Positions 1-8,700 of a DNA stretch of 64,000 bases are shown piece by piece. Position numbers and translations under genes: made by a program. Numbering within the stretch: position 1 is the first letter of the stretch; each line of letters starts with the position of its first letter. Under the pieces are notes generated by a model. It was given only the letters and a program-made list of their open reading frames with translations. It searched no databases and was not told the origin of the DNA. Source of the stretch: Gammaproteobacteria bacterium (lineage in GTDB: Bacteria > Pseudomonadota > Gammaproteobacteria > Steroidobacterales > Steroidobacteraceae); assembly GCA_003164785.1 (NCBI GenBank), contig PLUE01000037.1, forward strand, positions 183,916-247,915, given 5' to 3'.

Positions 1-254
1 GAGCCCGCCCTGGGCAATGCCACGGCCATTTCGCCCAGCATGCGCATCACCAGCACCACCAGCAATCCGGTGATCGCGAACGACACGACCGCCGCCGGTC
101 CCGCCGCCTTGATGACCACGCCGCTGCCGACGAACAGCCCCGCACCGATGACGCCGCCGAGCGCGATCATCGACATGTGACGCTGCCTCAGGCTATGGCG
201 AAGGCCTGTCGCCGGCGGCGAGGTTTCGATGCACAACTCAGCGGGGTGGAGCAT
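1..254 (-). CDS. Amino-acid permease, APC superfamily (C-terminal part outside window)
   Basis: Only the N-terminal ~84 codons lie in the window. The protein reads into a short basic segment (LRQRHM) followed directly by a first membrane helix starting SMIALGGVIGAGLFVGSG, the conserved N-terminal signature of GABA/aromatic amino-acid type permeases of the APC superfamily, which are inner-membrane proton-coupled importers. A second hydrophobic stretch follows. The ATG at 254-252 overlaps the stop of the upstream glutathione S-transferase gene by 17 bases; a TTG at 236 is the alternative start. The overlap puts it third in a GST-GST-permease unit. Substrate cannot be assigned from this fragment. 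Confidence 0.8.
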   Translation of the reverse strand, partial: MLHPAELCIETSPPATGLRHSLRQRHMSMIALGGVIGAGLFVGSGVVIKAAGPAAVVSFAITGLLVVLVMRMLGEMAVALPRAG

Positions 255-978
255 AGACGGGTGCCCCGTTGGGGCGCAGCGAGGCGACCGAGGCCAGCGT
301 CCCGCGTACCGCGGGCCGGTGATGCATCCGCTCGAGCCAGGACGCCACCCGCGGATGCCGTTCTGAAGCGAGCAATGCCGGCGCCACCAGCGGCAGTCCT
401 TCGAGGAGTGCGAAGGCGCTGATGTCGGCGATCGAGAAGCTGCTCGCCACCAGCCACTGTCGGTCGCCGAGGACGGCGTCGAGTTTGGCGATGCCGGCGA
501 TGATCTTCTCCTGCGCTCGGCGCAGTCGATCCGACTCGGCGTCGTTCCAGACCGCGCTCCAGCCGGCGAGGGTCTGCCGGCCGGGTATCCGGCTCAGCGC
601 GTCCGCGTACGCCGCCCGCGTCTGCGCATCGGTCTGCGCATGCCAGCCGATCAGATTCACGCTGTTCAGCAACGCCGCATCGAGCACGTCGTCGAGCGCC
701 TGAACATCGTAGCGATCGACCAGATTGCTCGGCAGCAGCTTGGGCGATGGATTGGATTCGGACAGATACAGGAGGGCGATGGTTGCATCGGTCATAACGA
801 ATTCACCGTCGACCAGGACCGGCACCTCGCCCTGCGGCGCACGCGTCCGGTGCGCCGGCGCCCAATGCGCCAACGCGTTCAGGTCGAGCGGGTGAAATGT
901 GTAGGGAAGTCCGAACTCCTCCAGACAGATCACGAGTTTCAATGTTGCGGGATCGGCTGCGCCGTGAAGTTCAAGCAT
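238..978 (-). CDS. Glutathione S-transferase family protein
   Basis: 246 residues, cytoplasmic GST fold: N-terminal thioredoxin-like domain (about 1-80) with the cis-proline glutathione-binding segment GEVPVLVDG and the following TDATIALLYL helix, then an all-helical C-terminal domain. The middle of the protein has an IGWH motif and an IP..Q...GW segment that the upstream gene also has, so the two are related and resemble beta-etherase-like (LigF-type) GSTs. Its ATG at 978 lies inside the end of the upstream GST gene (8-base overlap), which indicates co-transcription and translational coupling. Family assignment is strong; beta-etherase activity is inference. A general detoxification or isomerase GST is the alternative. 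Confidence 0.85.
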   Translation of the reverse strand: MLELHGAADPATLKLVICLEEFGLPYTFHPLDLNALAHWAPAHRTRAPQGEVPVLVDGEFVMTDATIALLYLSESNPSPKLLPSNLVDRYDVQALDDVLDAALLNSVNLIGWHAQTDAQTRAAYADALSRIPGRQTLAGWSAVWNDAESDRLRRAQEKIIAGIAKLDAVLGDRQWLVASSFSIADISAFALLEGLPLVAPALLASERHPRVASWLERMHHRPAVRGTLASVASLRPNGAPVYAPPR

Positions 979-1780
979 GCGCCAACTCCATCATCGGGCA
1001 GCCGAGGTTGGCGGCGATGCCGAACGCCCGGCGCGCAATGGAGCGGGCCATGTTGAAGGTCTTCGCGGTGGCGGGGCGTGCATAGATGCGCCTCAGCCAA
1101 TCGAGCACGCGCGGTGCATAACCATCGGTTGCGAATTCGGGGTAGCCGGCGGGCAGCGCATAGAAATTGGCGAACGTCAAAATGTCCGCGAGCGAGTATT
1201 CGTCGCCCACGAGCCATAAACCATGGGCCAGGTCCGCCTCCAGTTCCTTCACGTAGTCCCCGACGCGGCGGCGCGCGTCGGCGAGCTGCGCTTCCGAGAA
1301 CGTGGCCTTCGAGGCCGTCTCCCACGAAATGCGCCGCTCCTGCGTGGGGATGCGCGCGATGAGTCGGGCCAGCTCTTCGGGCGATTTCGATCTGACCATG
1401 GGACCTAAGTGCAGGTGCCAGCCGATCACGCTCAACGACTCCGCCGCCTTGTCGGTGCGCCGGCAGCGATCGCGCATCCGATAACGGGCCTCGGGCTCGT
1501 CCGGTGTCAGGGACGGTCCGTCGAATGCCTTGTCGATGTACTCGCACATCGGCGTCGACTCGGCAAAGACCCGGCCTCGATGCACGAGCGCCGGCACGGT
1601 GCCGTCGGGGTTGATCGCGACATACTCCGGCGCGTGCTGCTCGAAGTCGGGCAGGCTGATGTATCGATAATCGAAGTCCACGCCCTTTTCGTTGAGGACG
1701 AACAGCGGCTTGCCCGAGTTCGAGTTCGGATCCCAGGTGTAGACCGCGGGTCGCTCGCCCTGGCCGAGAGTTTCAGTCAT
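971..1780 (-). CDS. LigF-like glutathione S-transferase
   Basis: 269 residues. The N-terminal thioredoxin-like domain begins after a short extension, with the glutathione-site run NPDGTVPALVHRG and the AESTPMCEYID helix. The helical domain carries VIGWH and a segment IARIPTQERRISW, a pattern I recognise from LigF, the glutathione-dependent beta-etherase that cleaves beta-aryl ether bonds in lignin fragments. Known for the family: LigF acts in the cytoplasm on alpha-keto aryl ethers with glutathione. Inferred here: a similar activity, supported by the hydroxycinnamoyl-CoA hydratase-lyase 2.6 kb away and the carotenoid-oxygenase family enzyme later in the window. First gene of the GST-GST-permease unit. 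An unrelated GST role remains possible. Confidence 0.8.
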   Translation of the reverse strand: MTETLGQGERPAVYTWDPNSNSGKPLFVLNEKGVDFDYRYISLPDFEQHAPEYVAINPDGTVPALVHRGRVFAESTPMCEYIDKAFDGPSLTPDEPEARYRMRDRCRRTDKAAESLSVIGWHLHLGPMVRSKSPEELARLIARIPTQERRISWETASKATFSEAQLADARRRVGDYVKELEADLAHGLWLVGDEYSLADILTFANFYALPAGYPEFATDGYAPRVLDWLRRIYARPATAKTFNMARSIARRAFGIAANLGCPMMELAHA

Positions 1781-2099
1781 ATGCGTATCCTCGTACGTTG
1801 CCCGTGCCAGTCAGCACCACCAAGTCCAGGTCGCGCGTCATTCGAGGCGTTGCGTACTAGGCGAGCGCGGAAGAGCCAGTGAGCATGAATTGCAGCCTCG
1901 AAGCGGTCAGGCACTCGCCGAGCAGTTTCAGCACATCCAGCTCTGTAATCATACACACTTGCCTGGGTTAAAACTTCGCCCAGCATTTGGGGGAAATCCT
2001 TCCGGCGGCCCGCATGATCTTGTAGGATTGCGCGTCCTCGAGGTTCCCCATGCGTATGCCGACCGAACATTTCCCTCCCGCACGCGACGTCGGAACGAC
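1781..2099. other. Intergenic region between divergent units
   Basis: About 320 bases separate the GST unit (minus) from the YfeH-like gene (plus). The frame of the YfeH-like gene stays open upstream through this stretch, but the extension (an Arg/His/Pro-rich run) has no family resemblance and precedes the conserved first helix, so I treat it as untranslated. It should hold both divergent promoters; I see no convincing palindrome. Confidence 0.5.
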
Positions 2100-3098
2100 G
2101 TGATCGCGCGCCTGCGCCGGATGTTTCCGGACCCGTTCATCTTGATCCTGTTCGCGACCGTCTGCGTCGCCAGCTTGCTTCCTGCGAGCGGGAGCTTCGG
2201 TGTCGCCATCAACGCGCTGGCGACGGCGGCGATCGTGGTGCTGTTCTTTCTCCATGGCGCCAAACTGTCGCGCGACAACCTGCTGCAGGCCGTCCGTCAT
2301 TGGCGTCTGCATGTGACGATCCTCGCGCTCACGTTCGTCGCGTTTCCGTTGCTCGGTCTGGCGCTGTCCCTTGCGCTGCCGCGCGCCCTGTCGCCGGAAC
2401 TATGGGAGGGCGTGCTGTTTCTATGCGCGCTACCGTCGACGGTTCAGTCCTCGATCGCATTCACCTCCATTGCGCGCGGCAACGTGGCCGCCACCGTCGC
2501 ATCCGCCGCCGCGTCGAACCTGCTGGCGATTGCCTTGACGCCACTCATCATCGGTTTTCTCACCAAGGCGCAGGCCACCGGCATCTCGTTTTCGGGCATC
2601 TGGAACATCGTGTTGCAAATGCTGCTGCCGTTCGTGTTGGGGCATCTGTGCCGGCCGTGGATCGGCGCGTGGGCCGCCAGGCGCAAGGCGCTGCTGGCGA
2701 TCACCGACCGCGGCACCATCGTCCTCGCGGTCTACAGCGCGTTCTCCGCCGCGGTCATCGGCCGGCTGTGGGACCAGGTTCCGCTGGGGTCCCTTGGCTT
2801 GCTCATCCTCGTGTGCGCGGTTCTCCTGGTGGCGGTGCTGGTGAGCGCGAGCTACGTGGCGCGGGCGGCGGGATTTGCGCGCGCCGACCAGATATCCATC
2901 GTGTTCTGCGGCTCGAAGAAAAGCTTGGTTTCAGGCGTGCCCATGGCCCGGGTTCTGTTCGCCGGCCCCCACGTGGGGGCCGCCATCCTGCCGTTGATGA
3001 TCTTTCACCAGCTGCAATTGATCGTTTGCGCATGGCTCGCCCGCCGTTACGCCGCCCAAACCCCTATAATGGAGGCTGCGCTCACCGAGAGGACTTGA
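2100..3098 (+). CDS. YfeH-like sodium/bile-acid symporter family carrier (SBF-like)
   Basis: Inner-membrane carrier of the BASS/SBF-like family with about nine to ten hydrophobic helices. Segments match E. coli YfeH as I know it: FFLHGAKLSRD in the early part, HWRLH, LPSTVQSSIAFTS, GNVAA, FVLGHLCRPWIG and the signature FCGSKKSLVSGVPMA near the end. Start chosen at GTG 2100 (protein V-I-A-R-L-R-R-M-F-P-D-P-F); ATG 2121 is equally plausible, since YfeH begins close to the DPF segment. The physiological substrate of YfeH-type proteins is not established. It is followed after only 3 bases by the HD-domain gene, so the two are probably one operon. Confidence 0.88.
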   Translation: MIARLRRMFPDPFILILFATVCVASLLPASGSFGVAINALATAAIVVLFFLHGAKLSRDNLLQAVRHWRLHVTILALTFVAFPLLGLALSLALPRALSPELWEGVLFLCALPSTVQSSIAFTSIARGNVAATVASAAASNLLAIALTPLIIGFLTKAQATGISFSGIWNIVLQMLLPFVLGHLCRPWIGAWAARRKALLAITDRGTIVLAVYSAFSAAVIGRLWDQVPLGSLGLLILVCAVLLVAVLVSASYVARAAGFARADQISIVFCGSKKSLVSGVPMARVLFAGPHVGAAILPLMIFHQLQLIVCAWLARRYAAQTPIMEAALTERT

Positions 3099-3101
3099 AC
3101 C

Positions 3102-3890
3102 GTGCACAATTCCGCCAGAATCGCCGATCCCACCGTCGCAGTCGATCCCGCAGCCGATCCCGCCGAGGCAGCCGATCAGCCGCAGCGTGGGCGCGAGCGA
3201 ATGATTCTGGCTCAACCGATCGCCGCCCAAGGAACCGGCATTCCCTACGACGAGAAGGCGAAGCTGCAGCGACTCGACAGCAAAACCGTGTTCATGATGG
3301 GCGACAACCCCGCGTTGCCGCGCATGCCCAAGGCGCCGAAGCTGCTCGATTTCTTCCGCCTGCGCTTCTCCGAGATCACGTATCGCCATCTTCTGCAGAG
3401 CGCCAAGACCGCCCTGGACGCCGGCCAGGATGAGAAGGTGGTGATGGCCTGCCTGCTGCACGACATCTCCAACGGATGTCTGCTGCGGACGGATCATGGG
3501 TATTGGAGTGCGCAATTGGTGGCGCCGTACGTCAGCGAGGAGGTGGCGTGGGCCGTGAGGTATCACCAGGCGCTGCGCTACTTTGCCGACGAATCCGTGG
3601 GTTTCAAATATCCCGACGCCTACAACGACTTCTTCGGCCCGGATTACGAGCCGCCGGAATACATCCGTCAGGCGCATGACGAGGCGCGTCGGCATCGCTG
3701 GTACATGACCTCGCGTCTCATCACGATCTATGATGTTTACGCATTCCAGGAAAATTGGACCGTCGATCCCGAACAGTTCACGGATCTGATCGGCCGCCAC
3801 TTCAAGGAGCCGAAGGAGGGGCTGGGATTCGATGGGTCGGCTTCGGCGCACATGTGGCGCACGATGATCTGGCCGAATAACTTCCTGTAA
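3102..3890 (+). CDS. HD-domain protein (putative metal-dependent phosphohydrolase)
   Basis: 262 residues from a GTG start with a GAGAGGA ribosome-binding site; ATG 3201 is a possible later start, because residues 10-25 are a low-complexity Asp-Pro-Ala stretch. The HD core is visible as His in YRHLLQSA, the His-Asp pair in ACLLHDIS, His in VRYHQAL and Asp in TIYDVYAF, enough ligands for one or two divalent metals. HD-fold enzymes hydrolyse phosphomonoester or phosphodiester bonds; the substrate is unknown. No signal peptide or membrane segment. It directly follows the YfeH-like carrier, which suggests a shared but unidentified substrate. Confidence 0.75.
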   Translation: MHNSARIADPTVAVDPAADPAEAADQPQRGRERMILAQPIAAQGTGIPYDEKAKLQRLDSKTVFMMGDNPALPRMPKAPKLLDFFRLRFSEITYRHLLQSAKTALDAGQDEKVVMACLLHDISNGCLLRTDHGYWSAQLVAPYVSEEVAWAVRYHQALRYFADESVGFKYPDAYNDFFGPDYEPPEYIRQAHDEARRHRWYMTSRLITIYDVYAFQENWTVDPEQFTDLIGRHFKEPKEGLGFDGSASAHMWRTMIWPNNFL

Positions 3891-3909
3891 TTCGCCTAGC
3901 CGGCCGCGC

Positions 3910-4359
3910 CTAGACCCGTTCCTGCCACAAGCCGCGCAGGAGGGCGATGAGGTCACCGCGGGCGTCCGGCGCGAGTTCACCGAACCAGAGCTGTTCGTGC
4001 GTCTCGGTGACCTTCCGCGCTTGACTCTGCAGCAAGCGACCGCTGGCCGATAGACGCAACGCCTGTGACCGGCCATCGACCGCCTGGCGATCGATGAGGC
4101 CGCGCTCCACCAAGGCCGCGATGAGCGGCGCCATATTGGCGCGACGAATCCCGAGGGTCTTTCCCATGTCGCTTTGGGTGATCCCGGGGTTGGCAGCGAG
4201 GCTGAATAAGACCGACGCGTCCGCGGGTTTGAGGCCCAAGGGAGCCAGCGCCTTCGAGAGGTCCGTCATGGCCAGCACGGACAGTCGCCGCAGGTGATAG
4301 CCCACCAGCGACCCGAAGGGATCGTCTGCCGCCGCGGGCGAGGTCTGTTTCTTGTCCAT
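3910..4359 (-). CDS. MarR-family regulator (FerC/CouR-like by context)
   Basis: 149 residues with a typical MarR winged helix: helix-turn-helix around ITQSDMGKTLGIRRANMAPLIAALVE written in part here, then a wing with VDGRSQALRLSASG. The gene is divergent from the hydroxycinnamoyl-CoA hydratase-lyase gene with a 71-base spacer that holds a perfect inverted repeat. Known: MarR proteins such as CouR and FerC repress p-coumarate or ferulate catabolic genes and are released by the CoA-thioester intermediate. Inferred: this protein does the same for the neighbouring hydratase-lyase and its own gene. No feruloyl-CoA synthetase gene is adjacent, so the effector would be made elsewhere. Confidence 0.85.
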   Translation of the reverse strand: MDKKQTSPAAADDPFGSLVGYHLRRLSVLAMTDLSKALAPLGLKPADASVLFSLAANPGITQSDMGKTLGIRRANMAPLIAALVERGLIDRQAVDGRSQALRLSASGRLLQSQARKVTETHEQLWFGELAPDARGDLIALLRGLWQERV

Positions 4360-4372
4360 AACTGCTATTACC

Positions 4373-4394
4373 TATAACATTCAACATTGTTATA
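4373..4394. promoter_or_regulatory. Inverted repeat, probable MarR operator
   Basis: TATAACA (4373-4379) and TGTTATA (4388-4394) form a perfect 7-base inverted repeat with an 8-base centre in the AT-rich spacer between the divergent MarR and hydratase-lyase genes. Size and position are those of a MarR dimer site. It lies 36 bases before the hydratase-lyase start and 13 bases before the MarR start, so bound protein could block both promoters. Confidence 0.65.
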
Positions 4395-4430
4395 TTACAT
4401 AGCATAACCGAAACCATATGAGGACCCGTT

Positions 4431-5276
4431 ATGACGACCAAACGCCCCGAGGCTGAGACAGTTTCCTTCCGCATCGAGAACCGAATCGCGTGGGTTAAGT
4501 TCAATCGTCCCGAGAAGCGCAATTGCATGAGCCCCTCCATCAACCGACGCATGCTCGAGGTCCTCGACGAGCTCGAGTTCCACGTGGGCGTGGGTGTGCT
4601 GATTCTCACCGGCGAAGGCACGGCATGGTCCGCCGGCATGGATTTGCAGGAATATTTCCGCGAGACCGAAGCCAAGGGCTTGGTCGGCACGCGCAAGGCG
4701 CAGCGCGAGGCCTATACCTGGTGGCGGCGGCTGCGTAACTATCAAAAGCCGACCATCGCCATGGTGAACGGCTGGTGCTTCGGCGGCGGTTACGGCCCGT
4801 TGTTCGCGTGCGACCTCGCCTTCGCGGCGGAGGAGGCCCAATTCGGATTGTCCGAGATCAACTGGGGCATTCTACCGGGCGGCGGTGCGACGAAAGTCGC
4901 GGTGGACCTCATGAGCATGCGCGATGCCATGTTTCACGCGATGACTGGCGAGCCCATCAGCGGCAAGACGGCGGCGGCCTGGAAGTTGGTGAACGAGGCG
5001 GTGCCGCTGGCGCAACTGCAGGCACGCGTCGAGGAAGTGGCCAACATCCTGCTCAAGAAGAATCCGTTTGCGCTCAAGGCCACCAAGGATGCAGTGCGTC
5101 GGGTCAAGGAGATGACCTACGAGAACGCCGAGGACTACCTCATCCGCGCCCAGGAGGCGGCGAACAGCTTCGACAACGAAGGCCGCAAGGAAGGCATCCG
5201 TCAATTCCTGGACGAGAAGAGCTACAAGCCGGGCACCGGCACGTACGACACGACCAAGCAGAAGCCGAAGGTATGA
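4431..5276 (+). CDS. ech: Hydroxycinnamoyl-CoA hydratase-lyase (feruloyl-CoA to vanillin)
   Basis: 281-residue crotonase-fold enzyme that hydrates feruloyl- or p-coumaroyl-CoA and splits the product to the aromatic aldehyde and acetyl-CoA (CoA-dependent, non-beta-oxidative ferulate route), in the cytoplasm. Seen: oxyanion-hole segment SAGMDLQEYFRE (residues 67-78), MVNGWCFGGG (111-120), and FGLSEINWG with Glu142, matching catalytic Glu143 of the Pseudomonas enzyme; Tyr236 in EDYL corresponds to its Tyr239. The residue matching Ser123 is Gly122 here (GGGYGPL). The C-terminal end FLDEKSYKPG is also typical. Upstream lies the MarR operator. Whole-length similarity makes this assignment strong; the substrate range (feruloyl, coumaroyl, caffeoyl) is open. 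Confidence 0.92.
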   Translation: MTTKRPEAETVSFRIENRIAWVKFNRPEKRNCMSPSINRRMLEVLDELEFHVGVGVLILTGEGTAWSAGMDLQEYFRETEAKGLVGTRKAQREAYTWWRRLRNYQKPTIAMVNGWCFGGGYGPLFACDLAFAAEEAQFGLSEINWGILPGGGATKVAVDLMSMRDAMFHAMTGEPISGKTAAAWKLVNEAVPLAQLQARVEEVANILLKKNPFALKATKDAVRRVKEMTYENAEDYLIRAQEAANSFDNEGRKEGIRQFLDEKSYKPGTGTYDTTKQKPKV

Positions 5277-5287
5277 AGCGGCGTGAG

Positions 5288-5309
5288 GCGGCTCGATGTC
5301 TGGAGCCGC
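5288..5309 (+). terminator. Hairpin after hydratase-lyase gene
   Basis: GCGGCTC (5288-5294) pairs with GAGCCGC (5303-5309) across an 8-base loop, 12 bases after the hydratase-lyase stop. No clear T-run follows, so the hairpin may protect the 3' end or assist termination rather than act as a classic intrinsic terminator. Confidence 0.5.
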
Positions 5310-5342
5310 TCGCCGTATAAAGTAGAATCGATATTAATGGCG

Positions 5343-5370
5343 TAGGATATTGAAGTAATTCGATATCCTA
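5343..5370. promoter_or_regulatory. Inverted repeat, candidate regulator site
   Basis: TAGGATAT (5343-5350) and ATATCCTA (5363-5370) form a perfect 8-base inverted repeat with a 12-base spacer. The motif TCGATAT occurs twice here, at 5329-5335 and 5360-5366. It is AT-rich in a GC-rich setting and lies ~400 bases before the TonB receptor gene. No regulator gene is adjacent except the MarR gene, whose presumed operator has a different sequence. Confidence 0.4.
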
Positions 5371-5763
5371 TGCCACCGATTGCGCGACCCCGCCATCCGG
5401 GCGGCCCCTCGACCCGTCGGCACCCGTCATAACGCGTGCCGACCACTGGCAACCCCGGCGCGCGCCTCTCCGTTGGCGAGCCGCAATCCGCGGAGCGTGC
5501 AGGTCGTGAAAAATATTTTCCGAACCGATACCGGAAAACCTCCTGACCTACATCTTACTAACGTATGCCCAAGGATAGGTCGGTAACGCGACGCCTAGGA
5601 TAAGGCGAAAGTGTACTTGCAGGGGGAGTTAATGAGTAAAACCTGTTCAGCGACTCGGCCGATTCGCCATGCGCCCGGCGTATCCCCAAGCCAACCTTTT
5701 CGATGCTTGAACTGAAGACTTAACCGCAATCGATCGCCATTGTTTCTAAGGGGGAGCCTCAAG

Positions 5764-8700
5764 ATGACCATGATTCGTGTTGCACTCGACGCTGCGTTGC
5801 GCGGCAGGGTGCCCAAGTGTTTCTCGATTCCCGCGCTGCCGGCGCATGTTCCGCGGGTTCTCTGGGCGTCAGCTCTGTTGTTGGGTGCCGGAATGACGGT
5901 CCAGGCGCAAACGCCGCCTGCCACCAGCACCACCCCGTCCGGTGGAAGCGGCGAGCGCGCCGCGGCCCTCGACGAGATCACGGTCACTGGCTCGCGAATC
6001 AAGCATGCCAACGATTTCGACGTGGCGACCCCGACGACGGTGGTCGATGCCGCCTATCTGCAGAATCTCAACCTGACCAATGTCGGCGAAGCCCTCACTC
6101 AGCTGCCGTCCAACGTGTCGACGTTCACACCGGCCACGACCGGTAATTCCAGTTTCTTCGCCGGTTCCGTCATTCCCAACCTGCGCGGCCTGAATCCTTA
6201 TTTCGGCAGCCGCACGCTGACCTTGGTCGACGGCCAGCGTTTCGTCCCCACGAACCAAGGCGACGGTCTGGATCTGAACTTCATTCCCTCGGTGCTCATC
6301 GATCACATGGATGTCGTCACCGGCGGTGCCTCCGCGGCCTACGGCTCCGGTGCGGTGGCGGGCGTGGTCAACCTGGTCATGAACCGCAAGCTGGAAGGCG
6401 GCAAGTTCACCGCCGATTACGGCGAGACGCAGGAACAGGATGCCAAGGACAAGCATGTCGCCGCCGCTTATGGCTTCGATTTCCTCGACGGCAGGGCTCA
6501 CCTCGTGGTCGGCGCCGAGTACGAGGATTCCGGCAACGCGGCGTGCTTGGAGCGCAGCTGGTGTCAAAAAGGCGAGGGCTTTTATGCGACGGGTGCATCC
6601 AGCTTCGTCGTGGGCAACAACCTGCGTCTGACGCAGACCAGCCCCACGGGCACGCTGTTCAATTTCGCCCCGGGAGCCACCACCCTTCAAGGCAATGCCG
6701 CCGGCACGGGTCTCGTCCCGTTTGCGATCGGCCAGCAGCCCGTGAGCAGTACATCGCCGTTCAACAGTTATTCCGGCGGGCAGGGGCAATCGATCTACGC
6801 CCATACGAACCTGACGGCGCCGGTCACCAAGAAAGTCATCGATGAGCTGTTCACGCTGGCATTGACCGACACCGTCAACATGAAGGTCGATACGTCCTAC
6901 GGCAAGGTGACGACCACCAACTACACGGCCGCGGTGACCTCGCTCTTCACGGGACCCATCGCGGCGGATAACGCCTACGTGGCGCTGAACCCTGGCCTTG
7001 CGGGCGCGGTCGGCTCGTTGGTCGACAAGCAATGGGACAACCAGGTCAGTTCGCAGACCGACGTCGATACGACGGTGTGGCGCACGGTGATCGGCTTCGA
7101 CGGTAAGTTCGGCAGTTCATCCTGGAGTTGGGATGGCTACTACGAGTACGGCCATACCTACCGAACCCAGGAAGTGGAAGACAACCTGCACTTGAACGAG
7201 TCCACGCTGGCGCTCGACAGCGTGTTGGTGGCCGGTGTGCCGGAGTGCCGCTCGACGGCGACCGGGGTCTATCCTGCCGGGTATACCGCGGATCCGGCTC
7301 TCGCCAACGGTTGCGTTGCCGTTAGTCCGTTCGGCACGCAGGCGCTTACCGCCGCCCAGAAGGCCTACATGTTCGGCAATCTGGTCGAAGACCTCACTTA
7401 CACGCAGAACGTGGTCGACCTCAATGCGAGCGGCGACCTGTTCAGCGGCGTCGGGTTCGGTGCGGGCCCGGTCTCGGCCGCCGTCGGCGGCGACTATCGC
7501 GAGGAAGCCGGCAACAACGTCGACAATCCGGGCGTGCCGGCCAACGTGTCGAGCGATTATCTGATCCAGTACGGGTCGTCGTTCGCCGGCAAGGTCACCG
7601 TCTACGAGTTGTTTGCGGAAACCAGCGTGCCCATCCTCAAGGACATGCCGTTCGCGCATCGGCTCGATCTCGATCTGGCGGCGCGTGAGTCGCGCTATGA
7701 CAATCAGGGCGAGGCCGGCACGGATGGCAGCTACGCTCAGCACAACATCACCACCTGGAAACTGAGCGGCAATTGGGAGCCGGTGGAGTGGTTCCGCTTC
7801 CGTGGCAGCGAGTCGAAGGATGCGCGCGCCGCGAACTTCCGCGAACTGTATTACGAGCAGCTGATCGGTGCGGGCGGTGACTTCGGATTCTGCGGCGCCA
7901 GCGGCACGCGCAACGATCCTTGTAACTGGACTCTGAAGGGCAACACCGACCTACGACCTGAACAATCCAAGACGACCACGGTCGGATTCGTGCTGACACC
8001 GTCGGCACTCGTCCCGGGCTTTCAGTTCGCCGCCGATTGGTTCAATATCAAGATCACCGATGCGATCCAGCAGGCGAATGTGACCAGTGTGCTTCAGGGC
8101 TGCCAGCTCAACCATGTCGCCGCGGACTGCGCCCAGCTCACGCAGGCGCCGGGCACCACCGGCTACACCGACATCGTCGATCTGACGGCGACGGCGACCA
8201 ACGGCAGCGGCTATCTGTTCAAGGGAATCGACTTCACGACCAGCTACCACTTGGACCTGGGGAGTGCGCGCAGCGTGGATCTGCGGCTCCTTGCGACGCA
8301 CATGATCGCGCAGGATTATGAGCCGATTCCGGGGGGGGCCTTCGTCAACCTGGTGGGGCAGAACGGTACCGGCAACACGTTCCTGGCGGATTATCAGCCG
8401 ACCGCACACTGGGTCGCGAACTTCGTGGCGACGTACAACCAGGATCCGTTCTCCATCACGGGTCAGGTGCGGTTCGTTTCCTCGGGCATCATGAACTACA
8501 ATGCGGTGCCGATCTCGACCCCGACTGCGTCGATTCCCGGGGGCGACTACGCGCTCAACGACAATTACGTGCCGAACTACTTCGTGTTCAATCTGAACGG
8601 CGCATACAAGCTACCGGAGATGCGCGGGTTGAAGATGACGCTGTTCGGGTCGGTCAACAATCTGCTCAACAAGCAACCGCCCTTTGCGGCCGGAACCGGC

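Larger units (their letters stand above)
5277..5763. other. Long intergenic region upstream of TonB receptor
   Basis: About 490 bases. Besides the hairpin at 5288-5309 and the inverted repeat at 5343-5370, it holds a possible 27-codon leader ORF (5632-5715, ATG preceded by AGGGGGAG) ending 48 bases before the receptor start. The leader has no recognisable content and is not annotated as a gene. The rest is presumably promoter and leader for the receptor. Confidence 0.45.

Noticed and set aside
3065..3070. TATAAT inside the end of the YfeH-like gene
   Set aside because: No -35 sequence at the right distance; the HD gene lies 3 bases after the carrier gene, so read-through from the operon is simpler.
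5632..5715. 27-codon ORF upstream of the TonB receptor
   Set aside because: It has a good ribosome-binding site but no recognisable content, and short ORFs of this size arise by chance.
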